The position numbers and the translations under genes are program-made. Source: Xiheimicrobium sp052034585 (lineage in GTDB: Bacteria > Myxococcota > Myxococcia > Myxococcales > Myxococcaceae). From it: DNA of 64,000 bases. Where the stretch lies: positions 1-64,000 of the forward strand of contig JBPOIJ010000034.1 in assembly GCA_052034585.1 (NCBI GenBank), read 5' to 3'. Of this stretch, positions 51,209 through 59,007 are shown in pieces (the stretch's first letter is position 1; each line of letters starts with the position of its first letter). Under the pieces are notes generated by a model. The model saw only the letters and a list, made by a program, of their open reading frames with translations, was not told the DNA's origin and made no database searches.

Positions 51209-52144
51209 GTGCTCCCCGCGGTTCGCCAGCTCCTCAGGCCCGATGACGCAGCCCGTGCCGTCGGCCGTTCGCTCCCTCGCCCGGCGCTGGAGGTCGGGGT
51301 CGGCGCTGCGCTCGCGGGCTTGGGCGTCTCGCTCTGTCTGCATCGCGTCGGTCCGGCGCGCGCTTCCGATTGGCAGCCGGGCCTCACCCTCGAGGCGAGC
51401 GCGCTCGACGAGCTGCTCGAGCTGCTCCTCACCCGGCGCCCCGGCTCGGCGGCGAACTGGCTCTCGTTGTCCTTCGATGACGGCTACCGCGACGCGGCCG
51501 ACTACATTCGGTCGCGCGCGCCTCGTTTTCCGGCGGTGGAGTTCTTCTTCTTCGTCTGCCCCCGGAAGATCGAACGGCGCGTCGGCTTCCGCTGGGACCT
51601 GGTGGAGAAGCGGCTCTTGGCGGGCACGTCGCGTGACGAAGCGGTGGCGCTCCTCGACGAGCCGCACTCGACCGTCACCGAGCACCAACGCGCCGAGCTG
51701 CGCAGCCTCGCCGACGCCGCGCCGTTTCAGCTGGCGAGCGTGGAGGAGCTCGGCGCGCTGGTGACGTTCCCGAACGTGAAGCTGGGGAATCACTCCAACC
51801 TGCACGCGAGCCCGAACAAGCTGCCCGACGAAGAGGTGACCCGCGACTACCGGGAGTCGAAGGAGGACTTCGAGCGCCTCTTCGGCCAGCAGCAGCACTT
51901 CGCCTTCCCCTTCGGCACGCCGCAGCACCACTTTCAGCAGCGCCACGTCGACGTGCTTCGGTCGCTCGGCGACTTCGCCATCTGGACGACGGAGGCGCGG
52001 CCCTACCGGCTCACCGAGCGACGGCCCGGGGCAGTGCTCCCGCGCTTTCCCATCAACGGGCAGCGAACGCCCGCCGAGCTCGCGGGGTGGATCGCGGCAC
52101 GCGCCACCGCCTTTCGGCTCGCCGGTACCCGACACCACTTCTGA
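51209..52144 (+). CDS. Polysaccharide deacetylase family protein
   Basis: Carbohydrate esterase 4 (NodB-fold) deacetylase of about 311 aa that removes N-acetyl groups from amino sugars. Catalytic motifs: WLSLSFDDGYRDAADY (the Asp-Asp pair), LGNHSNLHASPNKL (the two metal-binding His) and FAFPFGTPQHHF. A late RPGAVLPRFPINGQR follows. An N-terminal helix with a hydrophobic segment (LEVGVGAALAGLGVSLCLHRVG) suggests a membrane-bound or exported protein. The start is uncertain: I used the GTG at 51209, but GTG codons further upstream (about 51149) are in frame. The type is like the deacetylases of exopolysaccharide loci. Confidence 0.88.
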   Translation: MLPAVRQLLRPDDAARAVGRSLPRPALEVGVGAALAGLGVSLCLHRVGPARASDWQPGLTLEASALDELLELLLTRRPGSAANWLSLSFDDGYRDAADYIRSRAPRFPAVEFFFFVCPRKIERRVGFRWDLVEKRLLAGTSRDEAVALLDEPHSTVTEHQRAELRSLADAAPFQLASVEELGALVTFPNVKLGNHSNLHASPNKLPDEEVTRDYRESKEDFERLFGQQQHFAFPFGTPQHHFQQRHVDVLRSLGDFAIWTTEARPYRLTERRPGAVLPRFPINGQRTPAELAGWIAARATAFRLAGTRHHF

Positions 52145-52250
52145 AGATGGCGCGTCGTCAGGAAGGTGATGGGGTGCAGCTGTGCAGTGTCGTGCACAGG
52201 CCCGAGCCTGAGCCGTTGATCCACCGCGCCTTCGATTTCATACTCCTTCG

Positions 52251-53330
52251 ATGCGCCTCTGCTCGTCCTCGTACCTCGTCGCTGCAGTCCTCTTCGCCGT
52301 CTCGTGCAGTCCCGCCGTCGGAACGAATGACGCGGGGGCGGGCGGCGGGCTGAGCGGGACCGGCGGAGGCCTCAGCGGAACCGGCGGTGGCACCAGCGGA
52401 ACCGGCGGAGGGACGACGGGCGGCGGCGCCAGCGGCACTGGTGGCGGCACGACCGCGGGCGGCTCGAGCGGCACCGGCGGAGGAACGACGGCCGGCGGCT
52501 CCAGCGGCACCGGTGGCGGCACGACGGCGGGCGGCTCGAGCGGCACCGGCGGAGGAACGACGGCCGGCGGCACCAGCGGCACGGGTGGCGGCACGACCGC
52601 GGGCGGCTCGAGCGGCACAGGCGGAGGCTCGGTGACGCTCCCTGACGGCGGGCTTCCTCGCTTCAGCTTCTTCGTCGTCAGCCACGCCGCCGTGTTGCGC
52701 GTCTCCAACAACCCGCAGGGCTTCGGCGGCGACCTCCGGCGCGGAGACACCGGACTCGGCGCTGGGCTCCGTGGCGCCGACCGCACGTGCACCGAGTTGG
52801 CCGAGCGTTCGATGCCCGGCGCGGGAGCCAAGGTGTGGCGCGCCTTCCTCTCGGCTGACCAAGGTGAAGACGGCGGCGTCGTGCACGCGCGCGACCGCAT
52901 CGGCAACGGGCCCTGGTACGATCGCCAAGGCCGGCTCTTCGCGATGACCCTCTCCCAGGCGCTCACCACGCGCCCCACCGGCTGCGACAGCACCATCTGC
53001 AACGACCTGCCGAACGAAGACGGCGTTCCCAACCACGGCGCCAGCGGCATGCAGGTCGACAACCACGACACCCTCACCGGCTCGTCCACGATGGGGATGA
53101 ACATCGCCGGGCGCAACTGCCGCTCCTGGACCACCAACGCCACCGACGCGGGCACGCCGCAGCTCGGGCATTCCTGGCCGGCGAGCTCGGGCCAGAGCTG
53201 GACGACGGTGCACCTCGCGGGCGGCTGCGGCGCGGGCATCAACCTCCAGCAGACGGGCGGGCCGAACGCTCCCACCGTCGGCGCGGGCGGCGGCTACGGC
53301 GGCTGGTACTGCTTCGCGCTCACGCCGTGA
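52251..53330 (+). CDS. Gly-rich lipoprotein with C-type-lectin-like tail (DUF1554-like)
   Basis: A 359-aa lipoprotein: signal MRLCSSSYLVAAVLFAVSCSPAVG with Cys at residue 19. Residues ~28-128 form a Gly-rich linker with a 12-residue unit (SSGTGGGTTAGG). The C-terminal ~230 residues are a single domain with Cys at regular positions: DRTCTELAERSMPGAGAKVWRAFLSADQ, TGCDSTICNDLP, GRNCRSW, GGCGAG and GWYCFAL at the end. The GADxxC...AWLS-like layout resembles DUF1554/C-type-lectin-like surface domains (by eye). Probably a surface ligand-binding protein. It converges on the eps operon with stop codons one base apart. Confidence 0.8.
   Translation: MRLCSSSYLVAAVLFAVSCSPAVGTNDAGAGGGLSGTGGGLSGTGGGTSGTGGGTTGGGASGTGGGTTAGGSSGTGGGTTAGGSSGTGGGTTAGGSSGTGGGTTAGGTSGTGGGTTAGGSSGTGGGSVTLPDGGLPRFSFFVVSHAAVLRVSNNPQGFGGDLRRGDTGLGAGLRGADRTCTELAERSMPGAGAKVWRAFLSADQGEDGGVVHARDRIGNGPWYDRQGRLFAMTLSQALTTRPTGCDSTICNDLPNEDGVPNHGASGMQVDNHDTLTGSSTMGMNIAGRNCRSWTTNATDAGTPQLGHSWPASSGQSWTTVHLAGGCGAGINLQQTGGPNAPTVGAGGGYGGWYCFALTP
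52330..52640 (+). repeat. 36-bp coding repeat (SSGTGGGTTAGG unit)
   Basis: Tandem 36-bp units encoding SSGTGGGTTAGG or TSGTGGGTTAGG form the linker of the Gly-rich lipoprotein. Unit composition differs from the other three Gly-rich proteins in the window. Confidence 0.85.
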
Positions 53331-53331
53331 C

Positions 53332-54768
53332 TCAGTCGTCGAACGCGCACCGAAAGGGGAGCCGCTCGGTCGCGCGCTCTTCGACGAGCTCCTCCGACTC
53401 GACGCGGAAGACGGCACGCCCGAGGGTGGCGATGGCCCGGTGCCACTCCGACAGTCGAGCGAGCCGTTTGCCGGCCCAGCGCGCATAGGCCCTCGCGTCC
53501 TCGAGCTCGACGACGATGGGGAGCGCCCCGAGATTCGGCGGAGGCGTCGCGCCACCCCACTCCGAGGGCGGAGCGCGGTGCGTCCCCAGACAGAAGCGCG
53601 CATACTCGTCGTGCGTCACCGGGCGCTCGTCGAGGAGCAGCTCTCCCACTCGCACCATCGGCCTCGCATCTCGCCCGGGCCACTCGCGCTCGAGCACCTC
53701 GTCGTCCTCTTCGTCCGTCGGCGTCGCCGCGCTGCGGAGCGGGAAGGCCGGGAGGTCGACCGGCACCAGCGACGACGCCGCGAGGGTGGCGCCGAAGTGG
53801 CCCAGGTCGAGCCGCGCCATCTCGTCCTCGAGCGCCCATGCCGCCGCCCGCTCGTTGGGAAAAGTGCGCTCGAGCACCGCGGCAAGCGCGGTCGCCTGCG
53901 CAGGTCCGACGTGGTCCTGAACCTTGGCGAAGGTGGCGAGCAGCGCGCCCCACGACGGAAAGCGCGCGGTCGGCTCTCGCTGCAAGCACCGCTCGGCGAA
54001 GGCCTCGACCGACGCAGGGAGCCCAGCGCGACGCTCGCGCAACGGCCGGGGGCGCTCGGTGAGGAGCTGGCGAATGAACTCGAAGCCCTCCCCGGGAAAC
54101 GCCGAGGCGCCGGTGAGCAACTCGTGGAGCACGAGCCCAGCGGTGAACATCGGGGAGAACGGGCTCGGCGGCAGGCCCCGCACCTGCTCGGGCGACAGGT
54201 AGCGCGCGGCCCGGAGCGGCATCGTCACCATCGCGCCGGCGGCCATCGTGCGCTCCGAGAGGGTCGCGGCGTCGAGCTCGGCCCGCACCTCGCCCTGCCA
54301 AGCGAAGGTGAGCTCCGCGGCGTCGAGCCCCAGGCCGTCCGTCTGTCGACGGCTCAGCTCCGCCCAGGCGCGAAGCAGCGGCTCCAACACGCCAAGCGCG
54401 AGCCCGGCTGGCAGGTCGGTCATGGGCGTGGCGTGCACGAGCTCGTCGAGGGTGACGTCGCCCGGAGGCGCCTCGACGAGCGCCACCACCTCGAGCGACT
54501 CGTTGGCGAGCGCTGCGAGGAGCGATGGGAAGGCGCGGCTCGTCACCGTCATCAGCAGCCGGCCCCGACGACGGAGCAGCGCCTCGTGCTGACGAAAGAG
54601 CTCGGGGTCGCCGCGGAGAGGCGAGGCGAGCTCGCGCACCACGCAGAGCCGAGGTCGCGCATCGTGGATGACGATGGCGCGAGAGCGCGCGAACCAGCCG
54701 TCGCTCCACTCGGGCCCAATGACGAGCGCCGGGCCCACCCAGCGCGTGGGTCGAACGAGCGACTTCAT
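53332..54768 (-). CDS. Pseudokinase fused to condensed sulfatase-modifying-factor (FGE-like) domain
   Basis: A 478-aa protein, last in the exopolysaccharide operon. Residues ~1-290 follow a Hanks-type kinase outline: a late RYLSPEQVRGLPPSPFSPMFTAGLVLHELLTG equals kinase subdomains VIII-IX. The ATP-binding and catalytic parts are missing: no Gly-loop, CVVRELAS in the Lys strand (Lys replaced by Arg), no HRD and no DFG. It should be inactive as a kinase. Residues ~365-478 have MVRVGELLLDERPVTHDEYARFC, DARAYARWAGKRLARLSEWHRA and LPFRCAFDD, the start and end of a formylglycine-generating-enzyme/SUMF-like domain with the middle absent. The ATG overlaps the upstream stop by 4 bases. Function unknown. 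Confidence 0.75.
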   Translation of the reverse strand: MKSLVRPTRWVGPALVIGPEWSDGWFARSRAIVIHDARPRLCVVRELASPLRGDPELFRQHEALLRRRGRLLMTVTSRAFPSLLAALANESLEVVALVEAPPGDVTLDELVHATPMTDLPAGLALGVLEPLLRAWAELSRRQTDGLGLDAAELTFAWQGEVRAELDAATLSERTMAAGAMVTMPLRAARYLSPEQVRGLPPSPFSPMFTAGLVLHELLTGASAFPGEGFEFIRQLLTERPRPLRERRAGLPASVEAFAERCLQREPTARFPSWGALLATFAKVQDHVGPAQATALAAVLERTFPNERAAAWALEDEMARLDLGHFGATLAASSLVPVDLPAFPLRSAATPTDEEDDEVLEREWPGRDARPMVRVGELLLDERPVTHDEYARFCLGTHRAPPSEWGGATPPPNLGALPIVVELEDARAYARWAGKRLARLSEWHRAIATLGRAVFRVESEELVEERATERLPFRCAFDD

Positions 54769-55424
54769 CGGGCCTCCAGGGCGACGAAGGTGGCGAGGCT
54801 GCGAGCGCGAACGCTGGCGAGCGGAGCGATGCGCACGTCGAGGCTCACCCGGGTCATCGGCTCCTCCACCACCTGCGCGCCGTGCAGGTGCAAGGGCGTG
54901 AACAACAGCACCTCGCCCTTCTTCACCTCGAGCGGCGGCAGTCGGTGGCGGGTGAAGGCAGGGTCGTCATCGAGCAACCGCTTCGACTCGGCGAAGGGCA
55001 CCGCGTGGAGCGCCGCCGTGCGTCGCGCGTCCGTCAGGGCGAACCAGAGGTTCCGCTCGTCGAGGCCGTGGCCGATGTGATGATCGGTGTGGACTGGCAC
55101 CGGTGAGACCTGGTCTTTCGGCACCAGCACCCGGAAGTGCGGAATCGCCTGCACCGCGACGGCCTCGAAGGGCAGCTCCGGCAGCGCCGCGCGAACGAGC
55201 GCATTCACCAGCGCCCGCGCCTCGTGGCCGTCACCCTCGAAGCAGAGCGCCCGCGACGCCTCGAGCGCCTTCGCCGGGTCGAGCACCTCGTGGGCCCGCG
55301 CGAGCGACGCGACCTGGTGTCCCCTCGAGCGGAGCCGTTCGAGCACCCAGGCCTCCAGCGCCGAGACGTCGACCCGCCGCCGCTCCAGGTCCCACGCGGG
55401 GAGGAAGCCGGTGAGCCTCGGCAC
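54765..55424 (-). CDS. StrG-like 2-oxoglutarate/Fe(II) oxygenase-type protein
   Basis: A 219-aa protein with a double-stranded beta-helix signature. It has the iron-binding VPVHTDHHIGHG (HTD), about 60 residues on EVLLFTPLHLHGAQVVEE (distal His), and SLDVRIAP with Arg for 2-oxoglutarate. The HxD...H...R set and the ERNLWFALTDA region resemble the StrG-like proteins of antibiotic loci (by eye, from memory). It may hydroxylate or oxidise a sugar nucleotide or lipid-linked intermediate. GTG start at 55424, 3 bases after the CpsD-like gene, with ribosome site gaggtgag. Its stop overlaps the pseudokinase start. Confidence 0.78.
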   Translation of the reverse strand: MPRLTGFLPAWDLERRRVDVSALEAWVLERLRSRGHQVASLARAHEVLDPAKALEASRALCFEGDGHEARALVNALVRAALPELPFEAVAVQAIPHFRVLVPKDQVSPVPVHTDHHIGHGLDERNLWFALTDARRTAALHAVPFAESKRLLDDDPAFTRHRLPPLEVKKGEVLLFTPLHLHGAQVVEEPMTRVSLDVRIAPLASVRARSLATFVALEAR

Positions 55425-55427
55425 CGC

Positions 55428-55874
55428 TCACCTCATCGATTCGACGGTGATGGCTCCGAGGAACTTCTGCTTGCCGATGATGCCCACCGTGTTCTCGGCG
55501 TCTTCCGTCTTGGTGATGCCGAGGTGCACCACCAGCACGGCCGCGTCGGAGGCGAGCGCGATGGGCACGCCTGCCTGCTGCGAGATGACGGACTCGACGC
55601 ACACCACCGCGAGCCCGCCCGCCGAGATGTGCTGCGTCATCTCGACGATGAGCTTCGCGACGCCCGCCTTCTCGTGCCCCTCGGCGAGGAAGAGCCGGGT
55701 CGGTGCGCCGCGGGCGAGCTTGGCGACCTCCACCATCGCGTCGGCAATCTGACTCGCCGACATCGTCGGGCTCGCGGGCACCACCACCAACGACTGCCAG
55801 CTGCCGCGCATCACGCCGAGCAGCTGCTGGTAGACCTGTTGGCTCAGCTTCGGCTGTGCGTCGTGCTTGCTCAC
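55428..55874 (-). CDS. CpsD/CapB-like protein with degenerate P-loop
   Basis: A 148-aa protein whose outline follows the bacterial tyrosine kinase (BY-kinase) cytoplasmic domain that partners polysaccharide copolymerases. The P-loop position (VVVPASPTMSASQIADAMVEVAKLARG) lacks the GK[ST] and the acidic residues of Walker A and A'. The Walker B strand reads GLAVVCVESVISQQAGVP with Glu-Ser for the usual IIDTPP. The rest (DAAVLVVHLGITKTEDAENTVGIIG) matches the family. No C-terminal Tyr cluster is present. It is therefore likely a catalytically inactive regulator of the copolymerase in this operon. ATG overlaps the glycosyltransferase stop by 4 bases. Confidence 0.8.
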   Translation of the reverse strand: MSKHDAQPKLSQQVYQQLLGVMRGSWQSLVVVPASPTMSASQIADAMVEVAKLARGAPTRLFLAEGHEKAGVAKLIVEMTQHISAGGLAVVCVESVISQQAGVPIALASDAAVLVVHLGITKTEDAENTVGIIGKQKFLGAITVESMR

Positions 55875-57082
55875 TTCGTCTCGCCCTCACGCGTGGTGCG
55901 CACCCAGGTCTGAGGTTTCTGCGACGCCTTGCCTCGAAAGGCCAGCATCACTTTCCACACCACGTAGGCGGGCGCGAAGGCGAGATCGACGAGGCCTCGC
56001 AGCCCCGTCTTCGAGTGGAGCCAACCCGCGGTGACGTAGAGCCACAACGCGAAGGCCGAGAGCGAGAAGAGCGACGCCGGCAGCAGCACCCATCGGCTGG
56101 GCAGGAAGAAGGCCAAGGCCGCGGCGGCGATCATCCCGCCCACCGTGGCGACGGCGATGCGGCTCAGCGGAGGCACCAGCACGTCCATCGCGAGATCGAA
56201 GAGCAGCCCACTCCGAACCGAGAGCGCCTCACGAAGGAGCGGCCAGCCGTGCAGCTTCGCCATCTGCGCGCGGCCATGCTCCCAGCGGTTGCGCTGCGAG
56301 CGCGACGCCTGCTCACCCGACACCATCTCGCCCAGCACGTCGGCCTCGCCCACCCAGACGACGCGATGGCCGCGCTTGCCGATGCGAATGCCGTACTCGA
56401 GGTCTTCCACCAGCGAGAACGCGTCGTGCGGCACCTCGGCGAGCAGCTTGGCCGAGAAGCACATGCCGTTGCCGCGCAGCCCGCAGGAGACACCGAGCCG
56501 CTCTCGGCCGGTGGAGCGCACCTGATGAAACATGGCCAGCGCGATGCGCATCAGCCGGGTGCGCCACGAGGCGTTGGGGTTCGAGACGCCGTAGTGCGCC
56601 TGCATGGCCGTCGCGCCCGCCGCCAAGCGCGCCGAGAAGGCCGAGAGGAGGTTGGGCGAGACGAGGGTGTCGGCGTCCACCACGCAGCAGGCGTCGGCCT
56701 TGAACGCGTCCTTGGCGCTCCACTCGAAGGCGTAGGCGAGCGCGAAGCCCTTGCCGCGGCGCTCGGTGTCGGTGCGCTCGAGCACGGTCGCGCCAGCTTC
56801 CCGCGCCTTCTGGGCGGTGTCGTCGGAGCAGTTGTCGGCGACCACCACGACGCGCCGCAGCTCGGGTGGATAGGCGATGGCGAGCAGGCTCTTCACCGTC
56901 TGCGCGATGCCGAGCGCTTCGTCGTGGGCGGGCACCACGAGATCGAACCGGTGCGTCGGCGGCGAGGGAGGCGTCGGCGCAGGAACGGGCCGCGAGAGGA
57001 GCGCGAGCACGCCGAGATACCCAGTGGTGAAGAGCACCGGCAGCGCCAGCACCGCGAGCGCCAGCGCCAGGGCCTCGTTCAC
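55871..57082 (-). CDS. epsU: Membrane-bound family 2 glycosyltransferase (EpsU-like)
   Basis: Inner-membrane glycosyltransferase of 403 aa. An N-terminal membrane helix (LALALAVLALPVLFTTGYLGVLALL) precedes the GT-A domain: FDLVVPAHDEALGIAQTV, VVVADNCSDDTAQKA, CCVVDADTLVS (DxD), GLRGNGMCFSAKLL, EDLEYGIRIGKRGHRV and SQRNRWEHGR (the QRxRW motif of processive/membrane GT2). Two or three more helices occur at about residues 310-375. GTG at 57082 overlaps the copolymerase stop by 4 bases. It lies right after the copolymerase, as EpsU does after EpsV in M. xanthus (from memory), the basis of the symbol. Confidence 0.9.
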   Translation of the reverse strand: MNEALALALAVLALPVLFTTGYLGVLALLSRPVPAPTPPSPPTHRFDLVVPAHDEALGIAQTVKSLLAIAYPPELRRVVVVADNCSDDTAQKAREAGATVLERTDTERRGKGFALAYAFEWSAKDAFKADACCVVDADTLVSPNLLSAFSARLAAGATAMQAHYGVSNPNASWRTRLMRIALAMFHQVRSTGRERLGVSCGLRGNGMCFSAKLLAEVPHDAFSLVEDLEYGIRIGKRGHRVVWVGEADVLGEMVSGEQASRSQRNRWEHGRAQMAKLHGWPLLREALSVRSGLLFDLAMDVLVPPLSRIAVATVGGMIAAAALAFFLPSRWVLLPASLFSLSAFALWLYVTAGWLHSKTGLRGLVDLAFAPAYVVWKVMLAFRGKASQKPQTWVRTTREGETK

Positions 57083-58578
57083 GGCAGCTTCACCTGACTC
57101 AACACAGGAATCTCGAGGCGGCGCGAGACCTGCCACGCCTCGACGAGCGTTCGGCTCCGCACGTCCCTCACCGCGCCGATGCAGAGGGCGACGACGAGGG
57201 AGAGGAAGAAGGCACCTCCGAGGAGCACCGCAGCGTTCGGTGAGGCGGGCTTCTTCGGCACCGACGCGGGCCGCACCACCGAGTAGCGGTACTTGAACGC
57301 TGCGCGCGCGGTGTCCTGCTCGATGCGGGCGCCGTCGATGCGCATCATCAGCTCTTCGTACTTGGCGGCCGCGACCCGGAGGTTGTTGCGAGCGTGCTCG
57401 ACGAGCGGGTCTTCGGACAGCTCGGAGAGGGAGAGCGCGGCTTGGGTCTGCTGGCGGCGGGGCGCGGGCCGGCTCGGACGGCTCGGCTCGACCAACGCGT
57501 CGGGGTCCTTCCCGCCCTTGCGGTGGTACTCGGCGATGAGCTGCTCGATGTCTTGCTTCACCTGCGACATCTGCGGCGAGTCGAGCTTCATCTGCTCGAT
57601 GCGCTGCTGGGCGTCGATGACGACGGGGTGTTGGTCGGCGTACTGAACGCGGAACTCCTGCAGCTGAGCGGTGAGCTCCTGGAGCCGGCGGCTGCGGAAG
57701 TCCTCCAGGTCGGCCAGCGCGCGCTTCTTCGAGTTGAGGAGGAACTTGAGCTGGGCGAGCTCCTGCTCGGTCGCCGCGGGCGGCGCGTTGGGCGTGGGCT
57801 CGGGCGCCGACGGAGGGTTCACCACGGGCGAGGCCGTCTCACCAATCGGGGTCGGCACGTTGGGGCCAGGCGCGCCACCCTTGCGCCGCTCGTCCCGCAC
57901 CCGCTCGAGCTCGTGGAGCGCGTCGTCGACGGCCTTCTGCACCTGCGAAGCATGGGACTCGAGAATGGCGAGGGCTTCGCTGATGGCGGTCATCTCGGTG
58001 ACGTGCCGGGTCTCGAGGAAGTTCTGCTGCGCCGTCTCGACCAACAGGTAGGCGGTCTGCGCGTCTTGCCAGTCGATGCTGATGTTCACCGTCTGGGCGT
58101 CGGTCTCGACCCGAAGCCGCTTCTCGAGCGTGCCCACCATCGCGTCCATGCGGTCTTCGTCGGTGAGCGGCCCGCTCACCAGCCGCATCGCGAGGTCCTT
58201 CACCTTCACCACCGGTGGGCGGTGCTCTTCCCAGGCCTTGAGCAGGTTCGTCTGCTTGATGAGCGAGACGAGGTTGTCGTGGGCGAAGATGAGCTCACGC
58301 GCGGCACGCGTCGGGTCCTCGGAGCGCACGCTCGACCGCGGGTTGCCCAGCGCGCGAATGATCTCGTTCTGGTTGGCGAGCAGCTTCGCCTCGGCGTGCC
58401 AGGTGCGAGGAACGAGGAAGGCCCCTGCGACACCGGCACCCAGCGTCACTACGAAGGCCAGCAGCGAGAGGAGCCGGTGCCGACGAACGCCACGAAACAC
58501 GAAGCCGATGATGTTGCGAATGAGCGCGTAGTCGAAGAGATCGAGCGACTCTTCCTTCGTCGGCGTCGCTTGGCTCAC
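57079..58578 (-). CDS. epsV: Polysaccharide copolymerase (Wzz/Wzc type) without kinase domain (EpsV-like)
   Basis: Inner-membrane chain-length/export protein of 499 aa. First helix at about residues 38-58 (LLSLLAFVVTLGAGVAGAFLV), a large periplasmic domain with long coiled-coil helices (about 190-410: QKAVDDALHELERVRDERR, then LTAQLQEFRVQYADQHPVVIDAQQRIEQMK), and a second helix at about 460-480. PASVPKKPASPN before helix 2 is the usual family proline-rich motif. No cytoplasmic kinase domain follows; the separate degenerate gene at 55428 may serve instead. GTG at 58578 overlaps the receiver-protein stop by 4 bases. Confidence 0.9.
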   Translation of the reverse strand: MSQATPTKEESLDLFDYALIRNIIGFVFRGVRRHRLLSLLAFVVTLGAGVAGAFLVPRTWHAEAKLLANQNEIIRALGNPRSSVRSEDPTRAARELIFAHDNLVSLIKQTNLLKAWEEHRPPVVKVKDLAMRLVSGPLTDEDRMDAMVGTLEKRLRVETDAQTVNISIDWQDAQTAYLLVETAQQNFLETRHVTEMTAISEALAILESHASQVQKAVDDALHELERVRDERRKGGAPGPNVPTPIGETASPVVNPPSAPEPTPNAPPAATEQELAQLKFLLNSKKRALADLEDFRSRRLQELTAQLQEFRVQYADQHPVVIDAQQRIEQMKLDSPQMSQVKQDIEQLIAEYHRKGGKDPDALVEPSRPSRPAPRRQQTQAALSLSELSEDPLVEHARNNLRVAAAKYEELMMRIDGARIEQDTARAAFKYRYSVVRPASVPKKPASPNAAVLLGGAFFLSLVVALCIGAVRDVRSRTLVEAWQVSRRLEIPVLSQVKLP

Positions 58579-58961
58579 GTGCCGTCCTGGGAGAGCGTCT
58601 CCTTCACCAGCGCGACGAACTGCGACTGGGTGAAGGGCTTGGCGAGGTAGCGCTTGACGCCCAGCTCTTCGGCATAGGCCCGGTCTTCGGGCATCGTGCG
58701 TGCGCTGATCATCAGAATCGGGAGCCCCTTCAAGGTCGCCGAGTTTCGCACGTGATCGCACACGTCGTAACCGGAAGACTCCGGCAACATGAGATCGACG
58801 CAGAGAATGGAGGGCCGGCCCTCGTCGAGCTTCTTGATCGCCGCCCGCCCGTCCCCGGCGTAGCTCACCGTGAAGCCCATGCGGGTGAGGTAGGCGCCGA
58901 TGACCTTGCGAATGTCTGGGTCGTCATCGACGACCAACGCTGTCTGGACCGAGTCTGTCAC
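58575..58961 (-). CDS. epsW: Stand-alone response-regulator receiver protein (EpsW-like)
   Basis: CheY-like protein of 128 aa with no output domain: VVDDDPDIRKVIGAYLTRMGF, phospho-acceptor Asp56 in CVDLMLPESSGYDV, MISARTMPEDR and the Lys in YLAKPFTQSQF. It sits in the exopolysaccharide operon between the outer-membrane barrel (46 bases upstream) and the copolymerase, the place of EpsW in the M. xanthus eps locus (from memory). It probably relays kinase signals directly to the export machine by protein contact. GTG start at 58961. Confidence 0.92.
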   Translation of the reverse strand: MTDSVQTALVVDDDPDIRKVIGAYLTRMGFTVSYAGDGRAAIKKLDEGRPSILCVDLMLPESSGYDVCDHVRNSATLKGLPILMISARTMPEDRAYAEELGVKRYLAKPFTQSQFVALVKETLSQDGT

Positions 58962-59007
58962 GCGGAGGTTCCTGTCACCGTCCTAGCATTTTTCTGCCCT
59001 GGCTGAA

